From: Mycolicibacterium moriokaense
Lineage (GTDB): Bacteria > Actinomycetota > Actinomycetes > Mycobacteriales > Mycobacteriaceae
Reading direction: 5' to 3'
Assembly (NCBI RefSeq): GCF_010726085.1
Contig: NZ_AP022560.1
Span: 2,914,001 to 2,978,000, forward strand
Length of the DNA: 64,000 bases
Within the stretch, counting starts at the first letter, position 1, and each line of letters starts with the position of its first letter. Position numbers and translations under genes: made by a program. This document shows positions 18,411 through 26,118 of the stretch, piece by piece. The notes under the pieces were generated by a model. That model was not told the origin of the DNA. It did no database searches and saw nothing but the letters and a program-made list of their open reading frames with translations.

Positions 18411-18780
18411 TCATCTCGCTATGACCATCATTCGCTTCGCGGTCTCAGCCACGCCGTCGCCGACGATATAACTTATGCCACCGCAAGGCTTTCCATCGTT
18501 AGTGAGAGGCGCAGAGAAGTCATGAAACTCCGTCCTTTGCCGCAGCCTCATTGGCTACGCGAATCTGCTGAGTAAGAACATCGGCAACATTGTGCGGGAT
18601 AGTCATCAGAAAAAAGACGATGTCGGTGGCTTGCGGAGCGCCCAGCCGCTTCGTCATCTCGATGATCTTATTGTAATCAGAATTCTGCCAGCTGTCCTCT
18701 AATGCGTCGTCGCCGCTCGGCTTCGGAGTTCTCATTTTGCGATGGTAGTAGTCGGCATCAATCAAAACGTGAGAGAGCAT
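18411..18780 (-). pseudogene. Hypothetical protein, frameshifted
   Basis: From ATG 18780: MLSHVLIDADYYHRKMRTP, NKIIEMTKRLGAPQATDIVF, IPHNVADVLTQQIRVANEAA. Near 18530 the reading moves one frame to TEFHDFSAPLTNDGKPCGG, ISYIVGDGVAETAKRMMVIA and stops at 18411. Residue use in both halves looks authentic. A single extra base in the AAAGGACGG region explains the break. Family unknown. Confidence 0.45.
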
Positions 18781-18814
18781 CGTCAGGATGCCGGGTTGTT
18801 TACCCACTAAAAAG

Positions 18815-18846
18815 CCCACAGCCAGCTCGAATGAGCTGGCTGTGGG
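18815..18846 (-). terminator. Perfect 14-bp stem hairpin with U-run on minus strand
   Basis: Stem CCCACAGCCAGCTC, loop GAAT, matching stem GAGCTGGCTGTGGG. On the minus strand it is followed by CTTTTTAG, so it is a classical intrinsic terminator for leftward transcripts from the amt operon. Confidence 0.75.
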
Positions 18847-18861
18847 TTCGAGGTCAGGGCG

Positions 18862-18897
18862 ATACGCAGTGCCACTTTATTAAGTGGCACTGCGTAT
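18862..18897 (-). terminator. Perfect 16-bp stem hairpin just after the amt operon
   Basis: Stem ATACGCAGTGCCACTT, loop TATT, perfect complementary stem, beginning 8 bases after the stop codon at 18906. There is no U-run. Together with the next hairpin it forms a tandem terminator separating the core operon from the island. Confidence 0.65.
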
Positions 18898-18905
18898 ACG
18901 CCCGA

Positions 18906-19121
18906 TCAGTAGGCCGTTGGTTCGCCCTCCGCGACCGGACCTTTTTCGAACGGTTCATGCTCGATGATCGCCTTGTACGCGCGATTCTCGTGCTGGATCA
19001 TCCGGACGAAGAAACCGATGAACAGCAGGACGGCGAGTATGAACGCGATCCAGACGCCCACCGAGTACCCACCGAAGGTGAACACCACGGTGGCGTCGTC
19101 GTAGCTGTCGAAAGGATTCAC
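18906..19121 (-). CDS. Small single-pass membrane protein beside Amt
   Basis: 71 residues from a GTG two bases after the amt stop, so translationally linked. One membrane helix (VWIAFILAVLLFIGFFV, residues 23-39) is followed by a basic/acidic tail (RMIQHENRAYKAIIEHEPFE). Its location suggests a partner or assembly factor of the ammonium transporter. No family name is recognised. Confidence 0.75.
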   Translation of the reverse strand: MNPFDSYDDATVVFTFGGYSVGVWIAFILAVLLFIGFFVRMIQHENRAYKAIIEHEPFEKGPVAEGEPTAY

Positions 19122-19123
19122 GG

Positions 19124-20461
19124 TTACACCTTCTCCTCTTCGATGACCACCATGGCGTGAATGCCGTTGGTGGGCATGGCCGTAACGGGAATGCCCTCTG
19201 GGTATGGCGTCGCCGGAACCTCGGTGAGGTCTAGGCCCTGGTTCTCCACCTCAGCCGGAATGCGCAGCAGGCCGACCTTCTTCATCGCCAGCGACACCAG
19301 GTACGCCGGAATGAAGCCGAGTGCGGCGAACGTCGCGGCGCCGATCAACTGGCCCCACAGCGAAATCGACGGATTTCCATCGGTGTTCGGGTAACCCCAC
19401 AGGAAGACGCCCGCCATGATGACCGAGTACAAACCGATGCCGCCGTGCACAGCCACGGCCCCCACGACGTCATCGATGCGGAACTTCTCGAGCAGCTTGC
19501 CGATGTAGGGGATCATCGCGCCACCTACGAGAGCGATGATGAATCCCAGCGCCGGGTGGTACAGGTCCATACCGGAGGCCACCGAGATGACGCCGGCCAG
19601 GCCGCCGGAGATGGTCCAGAACGGTTCACCGCGCGAGGTGAGGTAGGCGCCGATGATGCCGCCTGCCAGACCCATCAGCGTGTTGAACGCGAAGGCGGAC
19701 AACGTCGTCGGGCTCGCGTAGATGGTGGAGTAGCCGCCCGCACCGTAGATGACGCAGCCCATCAGGAAGCCGAAGAACCCGGTGAAGATCAGCATCAGGC
19801 CCAGCATGGTCAGCGGCAGGTTGTGCGGGCGAATGGTGACCGCGGTGCCGTCGGGCAGGAACCGCCCGATGCGCGGGCCGAGATTGATCAGAATGCCCAG
19901 TGCCGCAAAGCCGGCGATCATGTGCACGCAGCCAGCAGCACCGACGTCGTGGAATCCGAGCTTGGTGAGCATCCATCCGGCGCCGTGCCAGCCCCATGCG
20001 GCGCCGATGATCCATACGACCGAACCGACGAGCACCGTCAGTACCAGGAAGGCGCTGGTACGGATCCGCTCCAGCACCGCGCCCGACATGATCGACCCGG
20101 TGGTCGCCGCGAACAGCGCGAACGCACCCCAGAAGATGCCGCTGGCCGGGTCGTCGATATTCGGTCCCATGTTGTCGCTCCACGGGAGTGCCGCCTTGGC
20201 TGCATCGTTGAACTCGATGAACCCGCTCGGCATGGCGTTGTAGAGGAACCAGCCCACGAAATAGAACGAGGCGACGATGGTCGCGAAGGCGAGCAGGTTC
20301 TTCATCGCGGTCGCCAACACGTTCTTGGACCGCGATGCGCCGACCTCATACGCCAGGAACCCGGCGTGGATGAGCATCATCAGCGCGATCGACACCCAAT
20401 AGAAGAACTCGTTGTTGACCGCCGCCATCGATGCGATGGCGTCTTCGACTTCCGGTGTCAA
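19124..20461 (-). CDS. amt: Ammonium transporter
   Basis: Amt/MEP/Rh family inner-membrane channel for ammonium/ammonia. Eleven membrane segments are recognisable, from NEFFYWVSIALMMLIHAGFL to the end. It has the family regions AGCVHMIAGFAALGILINLG and AVAVHGGIGLYSVIMAG, with the twin pore histidines in HMIAG and VHGGIG. I prefer the TTG at 20461 (TPEVEDAIASMAAV), which has GGAGG five bases upstream; a GTG at 20485 would add 8 residues. It heads a two-gene operon ending in tandem hairpins. No glnB/PII gene follows, unlike the main mycobacterial amt locus. Confidence 0.92.
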   Translation of the reverse strand: MTPEVEDAIASMAAVNNEFFYWVSIALMMLIHAGFLAYEVGASRSKNVLATAMKNLLAFATIVASFYFVGWFLYNAMPSGFIEFNDAAKAALPWSDNMGPNIDDPASGIFWGAFALFAATTGSIMSGAVLERIRTSAFLVLTVLVGSVVWIIGAAWGWHGAGWMLTKLGFHDVGAAGCVHMIAGFAALGILINLGPRIGRFLPDGTAVTIRPHNLPLTMLGLMLIFTGFFGFLMGCVIYGAGGYSTIYASPTTLSAFAFNTLMGLAGGIIGAYLTSRGEPFWTISGGLAGVISVASGMDLYHPALGFIIALVGGAMIPYIGKLLEKFRIDDVVGAVAVHGGIGLYSVIMAGVFLWGYPNTDGNPSISLWGQLIGAATFAALGFIPAYLVSLAMKKVGLLRIPAEVENQGLDLTEVPATPYPEGIPVTAMPTNGIHAMVVIEEEKV

Positions 20462-20562
20462 GGCAACCTCCACCAAACAGGGCACTGTGCGGCAACGTAG
20501 TTGCGCGCAGGAGTGCGGGTGTGCGATCCGTGAACTACGAACGCTGACGCTAGTTAGGTGAA

Positions 20563-20578
20563 AGTGTCACACCGGTCA
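20563..20578 (-). promoter_or_regulatory. Candidate GlnR box upstream of amt
   Basis: On the minus strand GTGACCGGTGTGACAC fits the GTNAC-N6-GNNAC pattern reported for mycobacterial GlnR sites, about 100 bases upstream of the amt start. A separate perfect palindrome ACTTCATGTGAAGT lies at 20589-20602. Nitrogen control of amt is expected from known biology. The site itself is inferred. Confidence 0.4.
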
Positions 20579-20675
20579 CGGCGGGTTAACTTCATGTGAA
20601 GTCACTGAGCGTCCGGCTTTCGTCATGAAGCGACCAGGGCCGCTCAGGCCGACGACGGCGTCCGCCGAGCGCCCA

Positions 20676-21899
20676 TCATGCTGAGACCACCGCCAGTACG
20701 GCGACACAAGCCATGACCACTGCGGTGACCAGCGCATAGGCGACGGTCCCGACTCGGTGCAGTCTGAACCGGCCCATAAGGGTGCCGTCGCGGGCGATGC
20801 CGATCATCACGCAAAGCAGAGGAATCAGCAGGACCGCGTTGAGAACCTGGGTGGCGACGAGGACGGTAACCAGCGGAACGCCGGGAATCATGACAATGAC
20901 CGAGCCGAGCAGCGTCACCAGCCCGAACGTCACATAGAAGGTCTTCGCTTCGCGAAATGGGTCGTTGAGTGCGGCCTCGAAGCCGGCGAATTCGCACACC
21001 GAGTACGCCGTCGACAACGGAAGGATGGAGGCGGCCAGCAGCGCCGCCCCGATCAAGCCCACGGCAAACAACGTGGACGCAGCATGTCCGGCCAGCGGTT
21101 CCAGCGCCAATGCCGCGTCCGACGCGTCGCTGATCGTGCGGCCGTCGCGGTGCAGGGTCGCTGCGCACGCCACGACGACGAAGAACCCGATCACCCCGGT
21201 CAGAACCGCACCGATCACCACGTCGAGGCGTTCCAAACCCAGATCTTTCGGACGCAACTTCTTGTCGACGGCGTAGGACTGGATGAACGACAGCCCCCAC
21301 GGCGCGAGCGTCGTTCCCACGGTGGCCGTGACGATCGCGATGGCATCGAAATTCGCAGGCATGGTGGGCACGACCAGACCCTGGACCGCTTCGCCCCAAT
21401 TCGGCTGGGCCAGTAGACCCGACGCGATATACGCCAGAAAAACCGTCGACAACAACAGTAGGAAGTGTTCGATGCGGTGGAAGCTGCCCCGCAACACGAG
21501 CGCTGAAACGAGTAGTGCCGCAACGGGAACAGAGATGTAGCGGTTCGTTCCGAACAACTCGAATCCGGCTGCTATGCCTGCGAACTCGGCACATGTCGTG
21601 CCGATGTTGGCGACTACAAGTGCGGCGAGAACTGCGCCGCCAATTCGCACGCCATACCGTTGGCGGACAAGGCCGACCAGTCCTTGGCCGGTGACAACGC
21701 CGGTGCGCACGGCGAGCACGTGGAACATGATGAGTGCGACCGTGGACAACAGCAGTACCCAGAGGAGCTGGTAACCGTAGTCGGCTCCGAGCACCGAGTA
21801 CGTCGTGATGCCGGCGGGATCATCGTCGGACAGTCCTGCCAGCAGGCCGGGGCCAACCACTGCCAGAAGCGCTCCGAAAGCCAGGCCACGGCGTTTCAC
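20676..21899 (-). CDS. Nramp-related divalent cation (possibly Mg2+) transporter
   Basis: 407 residues from a GTG at 21899 that overlaps the upstream gene's stop (GTGA). About eleven membrane segments. The TM1 motif reads SDDDPAGITTYSVLGA instead of canonical DPGN, and the TM6 segment reads VGTTLAPWGLSF, without the MPH triad used for Mn/Fe. Such changes occur in Nramp-related magnesium transporters. The coupled upstream gene encodes an MgtE N-domain, a known Mg2+ sensor module, which supports Mg2+ as substrate. An in-frame N-terminal extension upstream of 21899 is the neighbour gene out of frame. Confidence 0.8.
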   Translation of the reverse strand: MKRRGLAFGALLAVVGPGLLAGLSDDDPAGITTYSVLGADYGYQLLWVLLLSTVALIMFHVLAVRTGVVTGQGLVGLVRQRYGVRIGGAVLAALVVANIGTTCAEFAGIAAGFELFGTNRYISVPVAALLVSALVLRGSFHRIEHFLLLLSTVFLAYIASGLLAQPNWGEAVQGLVVPTMPANFDAIAIVTATVGTTLAPWGLSFIQSYAVDKKLRPKDLGLERLDVVIGAVLTGVIGFFVVVACAATLHRDGRTISDASDAALALEPLAGHAASTLFAVGLIGAALLAASILPLSTAYSVCEFAGFEAALNDPFREAKTFYVTFGLVTLLGSVIVMIPGVPLVTVLVATQVLNAVLLIPLLCVMIGIARDGTLMGRFRLHRVGTVAYALVTAVVMACVAVLAVVSA

Positions 21900-22741
21900 C
21901 GGCGGTCTGCCCGATGCGCTCGGCGGGGCCACGCGCGGGAGCGGAGGAAGTGCCGGCCACGCAGAAGCTGCGGGGCGGCCAGCACTTGATTCCAATGCAA
22001 CGCATGGTGGACGGGCATCGCGGCGACGACGTTGGCCGCATGTGCTTCGCTCATCGCGCGCAGTAACCTCTCGCCGACCGCGGGGGTGCTTTGGTAGATC
22101 ACCGCGGCGGCGATTTCGGGTTCCCGAGCCGCAAGAACCTCGGTGGCCGACTCCGTGTCGAGTCGATCGATGAGGGCGGCCAATTCGTCGGCGTCCAGCA
22201 GGTGAATCGCAGCGCGTGGCGCCTTCAGTTGCACGGTGTGTCCGCGTTTCGAGGTGAGGTGGAGATCCGTCCAGGTGACGAGGTCTGTTCGCCACTGGCT
22301 GACTAACTTCCCGAACCCAAGACGGCGCAGGACGGTGCCGAAACCGACGTCGACGCCGACCAATTCCAGACGTCCGTCGGTGCGTGGAGACAGGATCACA
22401 TCGGCGACACGGGTGAGCCGCTGGCCTGCGGTGTCAAGAATTTGTGTGTCAAGAACATCCCGGCCGAGAAGAATCTCATCAGTTTCCATTGCGGCGTCGA
22501 CCGAAGTGATGGCGGAGACGGAGCCGTCGGCCGTGACCGTCGCACCGTCGTGCGCAATGGTGGTGACGGCCGACCAGGGCACAAGCTGGTCGTGGTTGCG
22601 CCTGCGCCGAACCAGAATTCGATGGCCGACGGCGTTGCCGTCGTGTGTACCCAGCCGTGCGGTCACATCGGCGATGCGCCCGACCTCGTGTCCCTCGGGG
22701 CCGCGCACGCCGAGGCCGATTACCTCGCTCAGCGACAACAC
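21896..22741 (-). CDS. PRC-barrel plus MgtE N-terminal domain protein
   Basis: 281 residues. The first ~170 hold two PRC-barrel-like segments (EVIGLGVRGPEGHEVGRIAD, TQILDTAGQRLTRVADVILS). Residues about 190-270 resemble the MgtE intracellular N domain: AIHLLDADELAALIDRLDTE, SATEVLAAREPEIAAAVIYQ, LLRAMSEAHAANVVAAMP. No membrane channel is present. The gene overlaps the Nramp-related transporter start, so it is probably its cytosolic regulator or metal sensor. Confidence 0.75.
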   Translation of the reverse strand: MLSLSEVIGLGVRGPEGHEVGRIADVTARLGTHDGNAVGHRILVRRRRNHDQLVPWSAVTTIAHDGATVTADGSVSAITSVDAAMETDEILLGRDVLDTQILDTAGQRLTRVADVILSPRTDGRLELVGVDVGFGTVLRRLGFGKLVSQWRTDLVTWTDLHLTSKRGHTVQLKAPRAAIHLLDADELAALIDRLDTESATEVLAAREPEIAAAVIYQSTPAVGERLLRAMSEAHAANVVAAMPVHHALHWNQVLAAPQLLRGRHFLRSRAWPRRAHRADRR

Positions 22742-22845
22742 GTTCGGACCCTATCGATTACTACCCGTGCGCGGCGCTAAAGCGCGTTGTCGGCGATCCG
22801 CAGACCTCGAGAGCGTGGCGGTCGAGAGATCGCGCCAACGGCCAA

Positions 22846-23547
22846 TTACGCGGCGTCGGTAACGATCATCGTGTCGTCGCCGGTGTCCCACGCCGCCAAA
22901 AAGGTGTCGACAGGGACCTGCTCGTTGGCGCCGTTCTCTTCGGCGCCGCTGTCGTTCAGGTGCACCGAATTGGTATTGGTATCCACGCCGGTCACCACCA
23001 GGTAGTGATCACTCGAGTCGTGTTGCTCTTCGGAGTCCTTCCAGATGATCGCCGAGTTCACGAACGCAATGACCTTGCGGCCCTGGCCCAGATACTGCTC
23101 CAGCGAGGGCAACCCGGTCGGCACGCCGGTCTCGTCGGCGATCTCGTTGTAGGTGACCTTCGAAGGAATGTCGAAGTGGGCCAGGAGTACGACCAGATCC
23201 TTGTACGAGATCCCCTCACCGCCACCGGGCGCATCCGGGTCGAGATAGATGGGGCCCTCTTGGCTCACCGACGGCGTGTTCTCCGCGAGATCGACCATCT
23301 CCTGCTCGGTGGGTAGATCACCGGTGATCTCGCCGACGACATCGGCGACGGCCATCAGTCCGCAGCTGTCGTCGGCGAGCTGAGGCCGCCAGTACTCGGC
23401 GGCGGCGACGGGGTCGCCATACACGCCGGGGGTGATGGGGTTCGGGTCCGCGGCGGCGGGTCCGGCCAGGCCGACGGTGGCGATGACGCCGGCCGCCAGC
23501 CCGCAGCGCAATAACGATTTGAGCGTGCCTCGCACCACAGCGCGCAT
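22846..23547 (-). CDS. Secreted C39-like (papain-fold) peptidase-type protein
   Basis: Start chosen at ATG 23547 (MRAVVRGTLKSLLRCGLAAG), giving a Sec signal ending AGPAAADPNP. The mature protein has YWRPQLADDSCGLMAVADVV (candidate catalytic Cys), a middle Asn/Asp-rich section, and SSDHYLVVTGVDTNTNSVHL (candidate His and Asp/Asn), matching the C39-like fold. Exported; probably a peptidase or a degenerate relative. Monocistronic. Confidence 0.7.
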   Translation of the reverse strand: MRAVVRGTLKSLLRCGLAAGVIATVGLAGPAAADPNPITPGVYGDPVAAAEYWRPQLADDSCGLMAVADVVGEITGDLPTEQEMVDLAENTPSVSQEGPIYLDPDAPGGGEGISYKDLVVLLAHFDIPSKVTYNEIADETGVPTGLPSLEQYLGQGRKVIAFVNSAIIWKDSEEQHDSSDHYLVVTGVDTNTNSVHLNDSGAEENGANEQVPVDTFLAAWDTGDDTMIVTDAA

Positions 23548-23688
23548 AGGGCCATCCCTTCTCGACCCCCGAGACAATGCGGTGAGAATAAGGTCTCCGA
23601 CCAGCGGGAAGTGGGGTTTCACCGGAATCACCGCCCGCGGGACGAGATCCGCGCGTTAAGGGCCCGTCGCGGCTACATTTGACGCGTT

Positions 23689-24516
23689 ATGCCCGACGAC
23701 ACTGAGCCTGTAGCGCCGCAGAAGCGCCGATTCAGCGTGTCCAAGGTGCTCGACGGGTTCCTGGACTCACCGATCTCAGGCATCGCACCGTGGATCCTGT
23801 TGGCGGTCGTGGGGAGCCCGGGCCGGTACGAAGGCGCCATCGCGATCGCCTTCGGATTCTCGATCTTCGTGATGTGGGCCGGCTGGCGGCGCGGCGACCG
23901 TCTGCACTCGCTGACCCTGTTCGGCGTCGTCTTCTTCGGCCTTCTCCTCGCGGTGAGGATGCTCATCGGAACCGGTGTCGAAGACTGGCTGAGCACCTGG
24001 ACCGGCGAGATGTCCAACATCGCGCTCACCGTGTTCGCGGTGACCACCCTGATCGTGCGCCGACCCTTCACACTGTCCTACGCGAAGGACATGACGCCCG
24101 AGGAGTACTGGGACACACCGGTATTCCGGCGAACAAACTACGTGATCTCGGCGGTGTGGGCCGCCGCCTTCGCGTTCTGCGCGGTCTTCGGTTTCATCGG
24201 CATCACCCTGCTGCATGACTCCGATAACTTCTGGACCGGTTGGATCCTTCAGCTCGGCGCGACGTTCTTCGCCGTCGCGTTCACCGACGTGTACCCCGAT
24301 TACGTTGGGGCCAAGGCGGACCGGGAGGCGGGGGAGTCCACCGAACCAGCGCCGTCGCTGCTCCCGGTGGTGGACTGGATACCGACGTACGTCCTCATCG
24401 TCGGCATCATCGGCTGGGTCATCGACGCGATTCCCGACTGGCTGGCGGTCACGATGATCGCAGTCGGCGCAATAGGTTCGGCGGTCGTCCGCCGTTTCGC
24501 CCCGAAGACCGATTAA
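23689..24516 (+). CDS. Conserved multi-pass membrane protein
   Basis: 275 residues with six to seven predicted helices: ISGIAPWILLAVVGS, GAIAIAFGFSIFVMWAG, LTLFGVVFFGLLLAVRML, MSNIALTVFAVTTLIV, VWAAAFAFCAVFGFIGITLL, WILQLGATFFAVAF, YVLIVGIIGWVIDAIPDWLA. A cytosolic loop carries RRPFTLSYAKDMTPEEYWDT. This architecture is common in actinobacterial hypothetical membrane proteins. No enzymatic motif seen. Confidence 0.7.
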   Translation: MPDDTEPVAPQKRRFSVSKVLDGFLDSPISGIAPWILLAVVGSPGRYEGAIAIAFGFSIFVMWAGWRRGDRLHSLTLFGVVFFGLLLAVRMLIGTGVEDWLSTWTGEMSNIALTVFAVTTLIVRRPFTLSYAKDMTPEEYWDTPVFRRTNYVISAVWAAAFAFCAVFGFIGITLLHDSDNFWTGWILQLGATFFAVAFTDVYPDYVGAKADREAGESTEPAPSLLPVVDWIPTYVLIVGIIGWVIDAIPDWLAVTMIAVGAIGSAVVRRFAPKTD

Positions 24517-24653
24517 CGAAATTCGGTCAGAATCACGCTGGCCGCGTACCTCGCCGGCACATGTCCGAGGTGCCGCCAGCGCACACCCGTCTCGCCCAGT
24601 TCGAGCAGTGCCCGCAGCTCGTGCTCGTGGTACTTCGCGAGTAGAGGCGAGCG
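24513..24653 (-). pseudogene. C-terminal fragment of an unidentified protein
   Basis: The minus strand reads SPLLAKYHEHELRALLELGE, TGVRWRHLGHVPARYAASVI, LTEFR-stop, with convincing residue use but no start codon upstream (a TAG precedes it). It is convergent with, and overlaps by a few bases, the membrane protein gene. Probably a truncated gene. Confidence 0.35.
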
Positions 24654-24850
24654 AGCGGTGCGCTTAACCTTAGGCTATGCCGGTCGCTGACCAGCTTACT
24701 AAGCTAGATGTGTTTGACCGGCAAATACACCGTCGAGTTTGCCAAGGTCGTACTACTTTCCACGGCAGATGCGATTTGGGTTCCGACCTTTACCGCCCGG
24801 CCCGATCCGCCGTTCCACCGACTGTCGGTAGTCAATGCGACGATCCGGAG

Positions 24851-25285
24851 GTGACTGCACACAGCATCCTGGAAGTCACGCTGTTCGTCCGCGACGTTGA
24901 CGTATCAGCGGCGTTCTATCGTGCGCTCGGTGTGGGACTGTTCTCCGTCGACGAACCGAGCCACCCACATCATTTCGACGGCGCAGTCGGCAACACCATC
25001 CTGCAGCTGTTCCCATCATTGGGGGCTGCGGGTACCAGGCTGCAGCTGGGTTTCCGGGTGACCAACATCGCCGATGTCACTGTCAGACTTGACGAACTTG
25101 GCGCGCAGTATGCGCTGCCGGGACCGATGCGACTAAGAACCCGCGATCCCGACGGTAATCAGGTACACCTAAGCCAGGTACGTGACGATAACCGCAATCA
25201 GGAGGAGTCGGGTCATGGCCGAGTTCACTCGCGAGGAACTCCAGCGGTTGATCGCATCATGCAAACGAGATCTCGGCCCCAGTAA
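24851..25285 (+). CDS. VOC-family (glyoxalase/dioxygenase-fold) protein
   Basis: From GTG 24851 the protein has one VOC module: ILEVTLFVRDVDVSAAFYRA, LGVGLF, GNTILQLFP, LQLGFRVTNIADVTVRLDEL and MRLRTRDPDGNQVHLSQ. These small metal-binding proteins act as drug-sequestering or lyase enzymes; the substrate is not predictable. The domain ends near 25180. The last ~35 residues overlap the next gene's start and look non-native, so the natural stop may have been lost. An in-frame region back to 24677 has no recognisable domain. Confidence 0.6.
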   Translation: MTAHSILEVTLFVRDVDVSAAFYRALGVGLFSVDEPSHPHHFDGAVGNTILQLFPSLGAAGTRLQLGFRVTNIADVTVRLDELGAQYALPGPMRLRTRDPDGNQVHLSQVRDDNRNQEESGHGRVHSRGTPAVDRIMQTRSRPQ

Positions 25286-25997
25286 CCGGTGGTTCACCCC
25301 CGACGGTTACGCGAACAGTTTGGCGTTGTGCGTCATTGACGCAATCTACTCGATCAGTGCCAACTACCGGACCGTGCTAAACGTGCTGAACCGCTATCGA
25401 AAATTGAGGACGGAACAAGGCGGTGACGCCGACCAGGACTCCATTGACGATCTACTTCGTACCTTCGACGGTGTAGATCCCGAGAGCTGGGCGGGCTTGG
25501 TTAAGAACCGGCAAAGGACATCAACACGATCCGGCATCCTCAAGTCGGAGGCCGTTTTTCAGCAAGTACACATTCTGCGCAGTCACGGGATATTCACGAC
25601 CCCAGATGTGCACAACGCAGTGTTGGGTGAACACCTTGCCGACATCGAAGCCGACTGGAAGGCAGTGCCCGGCCAGAAGGTGACGTGGGGCTATCTATTC
25701 ATCCTTGCCCGCCCGCATCCTCCCGAGGATGGGAATAACGCTAGCGGCGGTCCAAGTGGCCTGACGCCGACGCCGGACTTATTGGTGCGCTACGCCGAGC
25801 GAGTGATCGGAGTAAAGCCCGACCGCATGATCATTCGTTACGTGGCGAATGCACTCGGCGTCGCTGGACGCGCACTGCCATCTGAAAAGGCCGCCGCGGT
25901 GGTTCGTGCCGCCGCCCTTGCCGAAGGATGGGACGTCTTCAGCCTGGATCACACCATCTGGAGGTACCAGTCCAAGCGGCCACATCTTCGGCCCTAA
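25215..25997 (+). CDS. Hypothetical protein, helical, accessory-type
   Basis: 260 residues. Start ATG 25215 is fixed by GGAGGAG about 9 bases upstream. Recognisable stretches: FTREELQRLIASCKRDLGP, LALCVIDAIYSISANYRTVL, NVLNRYRKLR, GVDPESWAGLVKNRQRTST, and a C-terminal helical part (AERVIGVKPDRMIIRYVANA, LGVAGRALPSEKAAAVVR). The arrangement of helices followed by short loops recalls helix-hairpin-helix/GPD-fold proteins, but catalytic residues cannot be assigned. Next to a recombinase relic, so possibly acquired. Confidence 0.5.
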   Translation: MAEFTREELQRLIASCKRDLGPSNRWFTPDGYANSLALCVIDAIYSISANYRTVLNVLNRYRKLRTEQGGDADQDSIDDLLRTFDGVDPESWAGLVKNRQRTSTRSGILKSEAVFQQVHILRSHGIFTTPDVHNAVLGEHLADIEADWKAVPGQKVTWGYLFILARPHPPEDGNNASGGPSGLTPTPDLLVRYAERVIGVKPDRMIIRYVANALGVAGRALPSEKAAAVVRAAALAEGWDVFSLDHTIWRYQSKRPHLRP

Positions 25998-26035
25998 CCC
26001 GTCGGTGGAATAGGGAGTATTGCCGGACAAATGCC

Positions 26036-26092
26036 CTACGCCGCCAAGTAGCGGTACAGCGTCGCCCGGCTGACCCCGAGATACTTCGTCAA
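26036..26092 (-). pseudogene. Serine recombinase C-terminal HTH remnant
   Basis: The minus strand reads TKYLGVSRATLYRYLAA-stop, the characteristic last helix-turn-helix of Hin/resolvase-type serine recombinases. Nothing of the catalytic domain remains upstream (26093-26118). A relic of a lost mobile element. Confidence 0.5.
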
Positions 26093-26118
26093 TATGTTGT
26101 CTCCTTTTCGGGTGTGTT

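Noticed and set aside
19445..20500. Open 351-codon plus-strand frame opposite amt
   Set aside because: Charged low-complexity translation, antisense to an unmistakable ammonium transporter.
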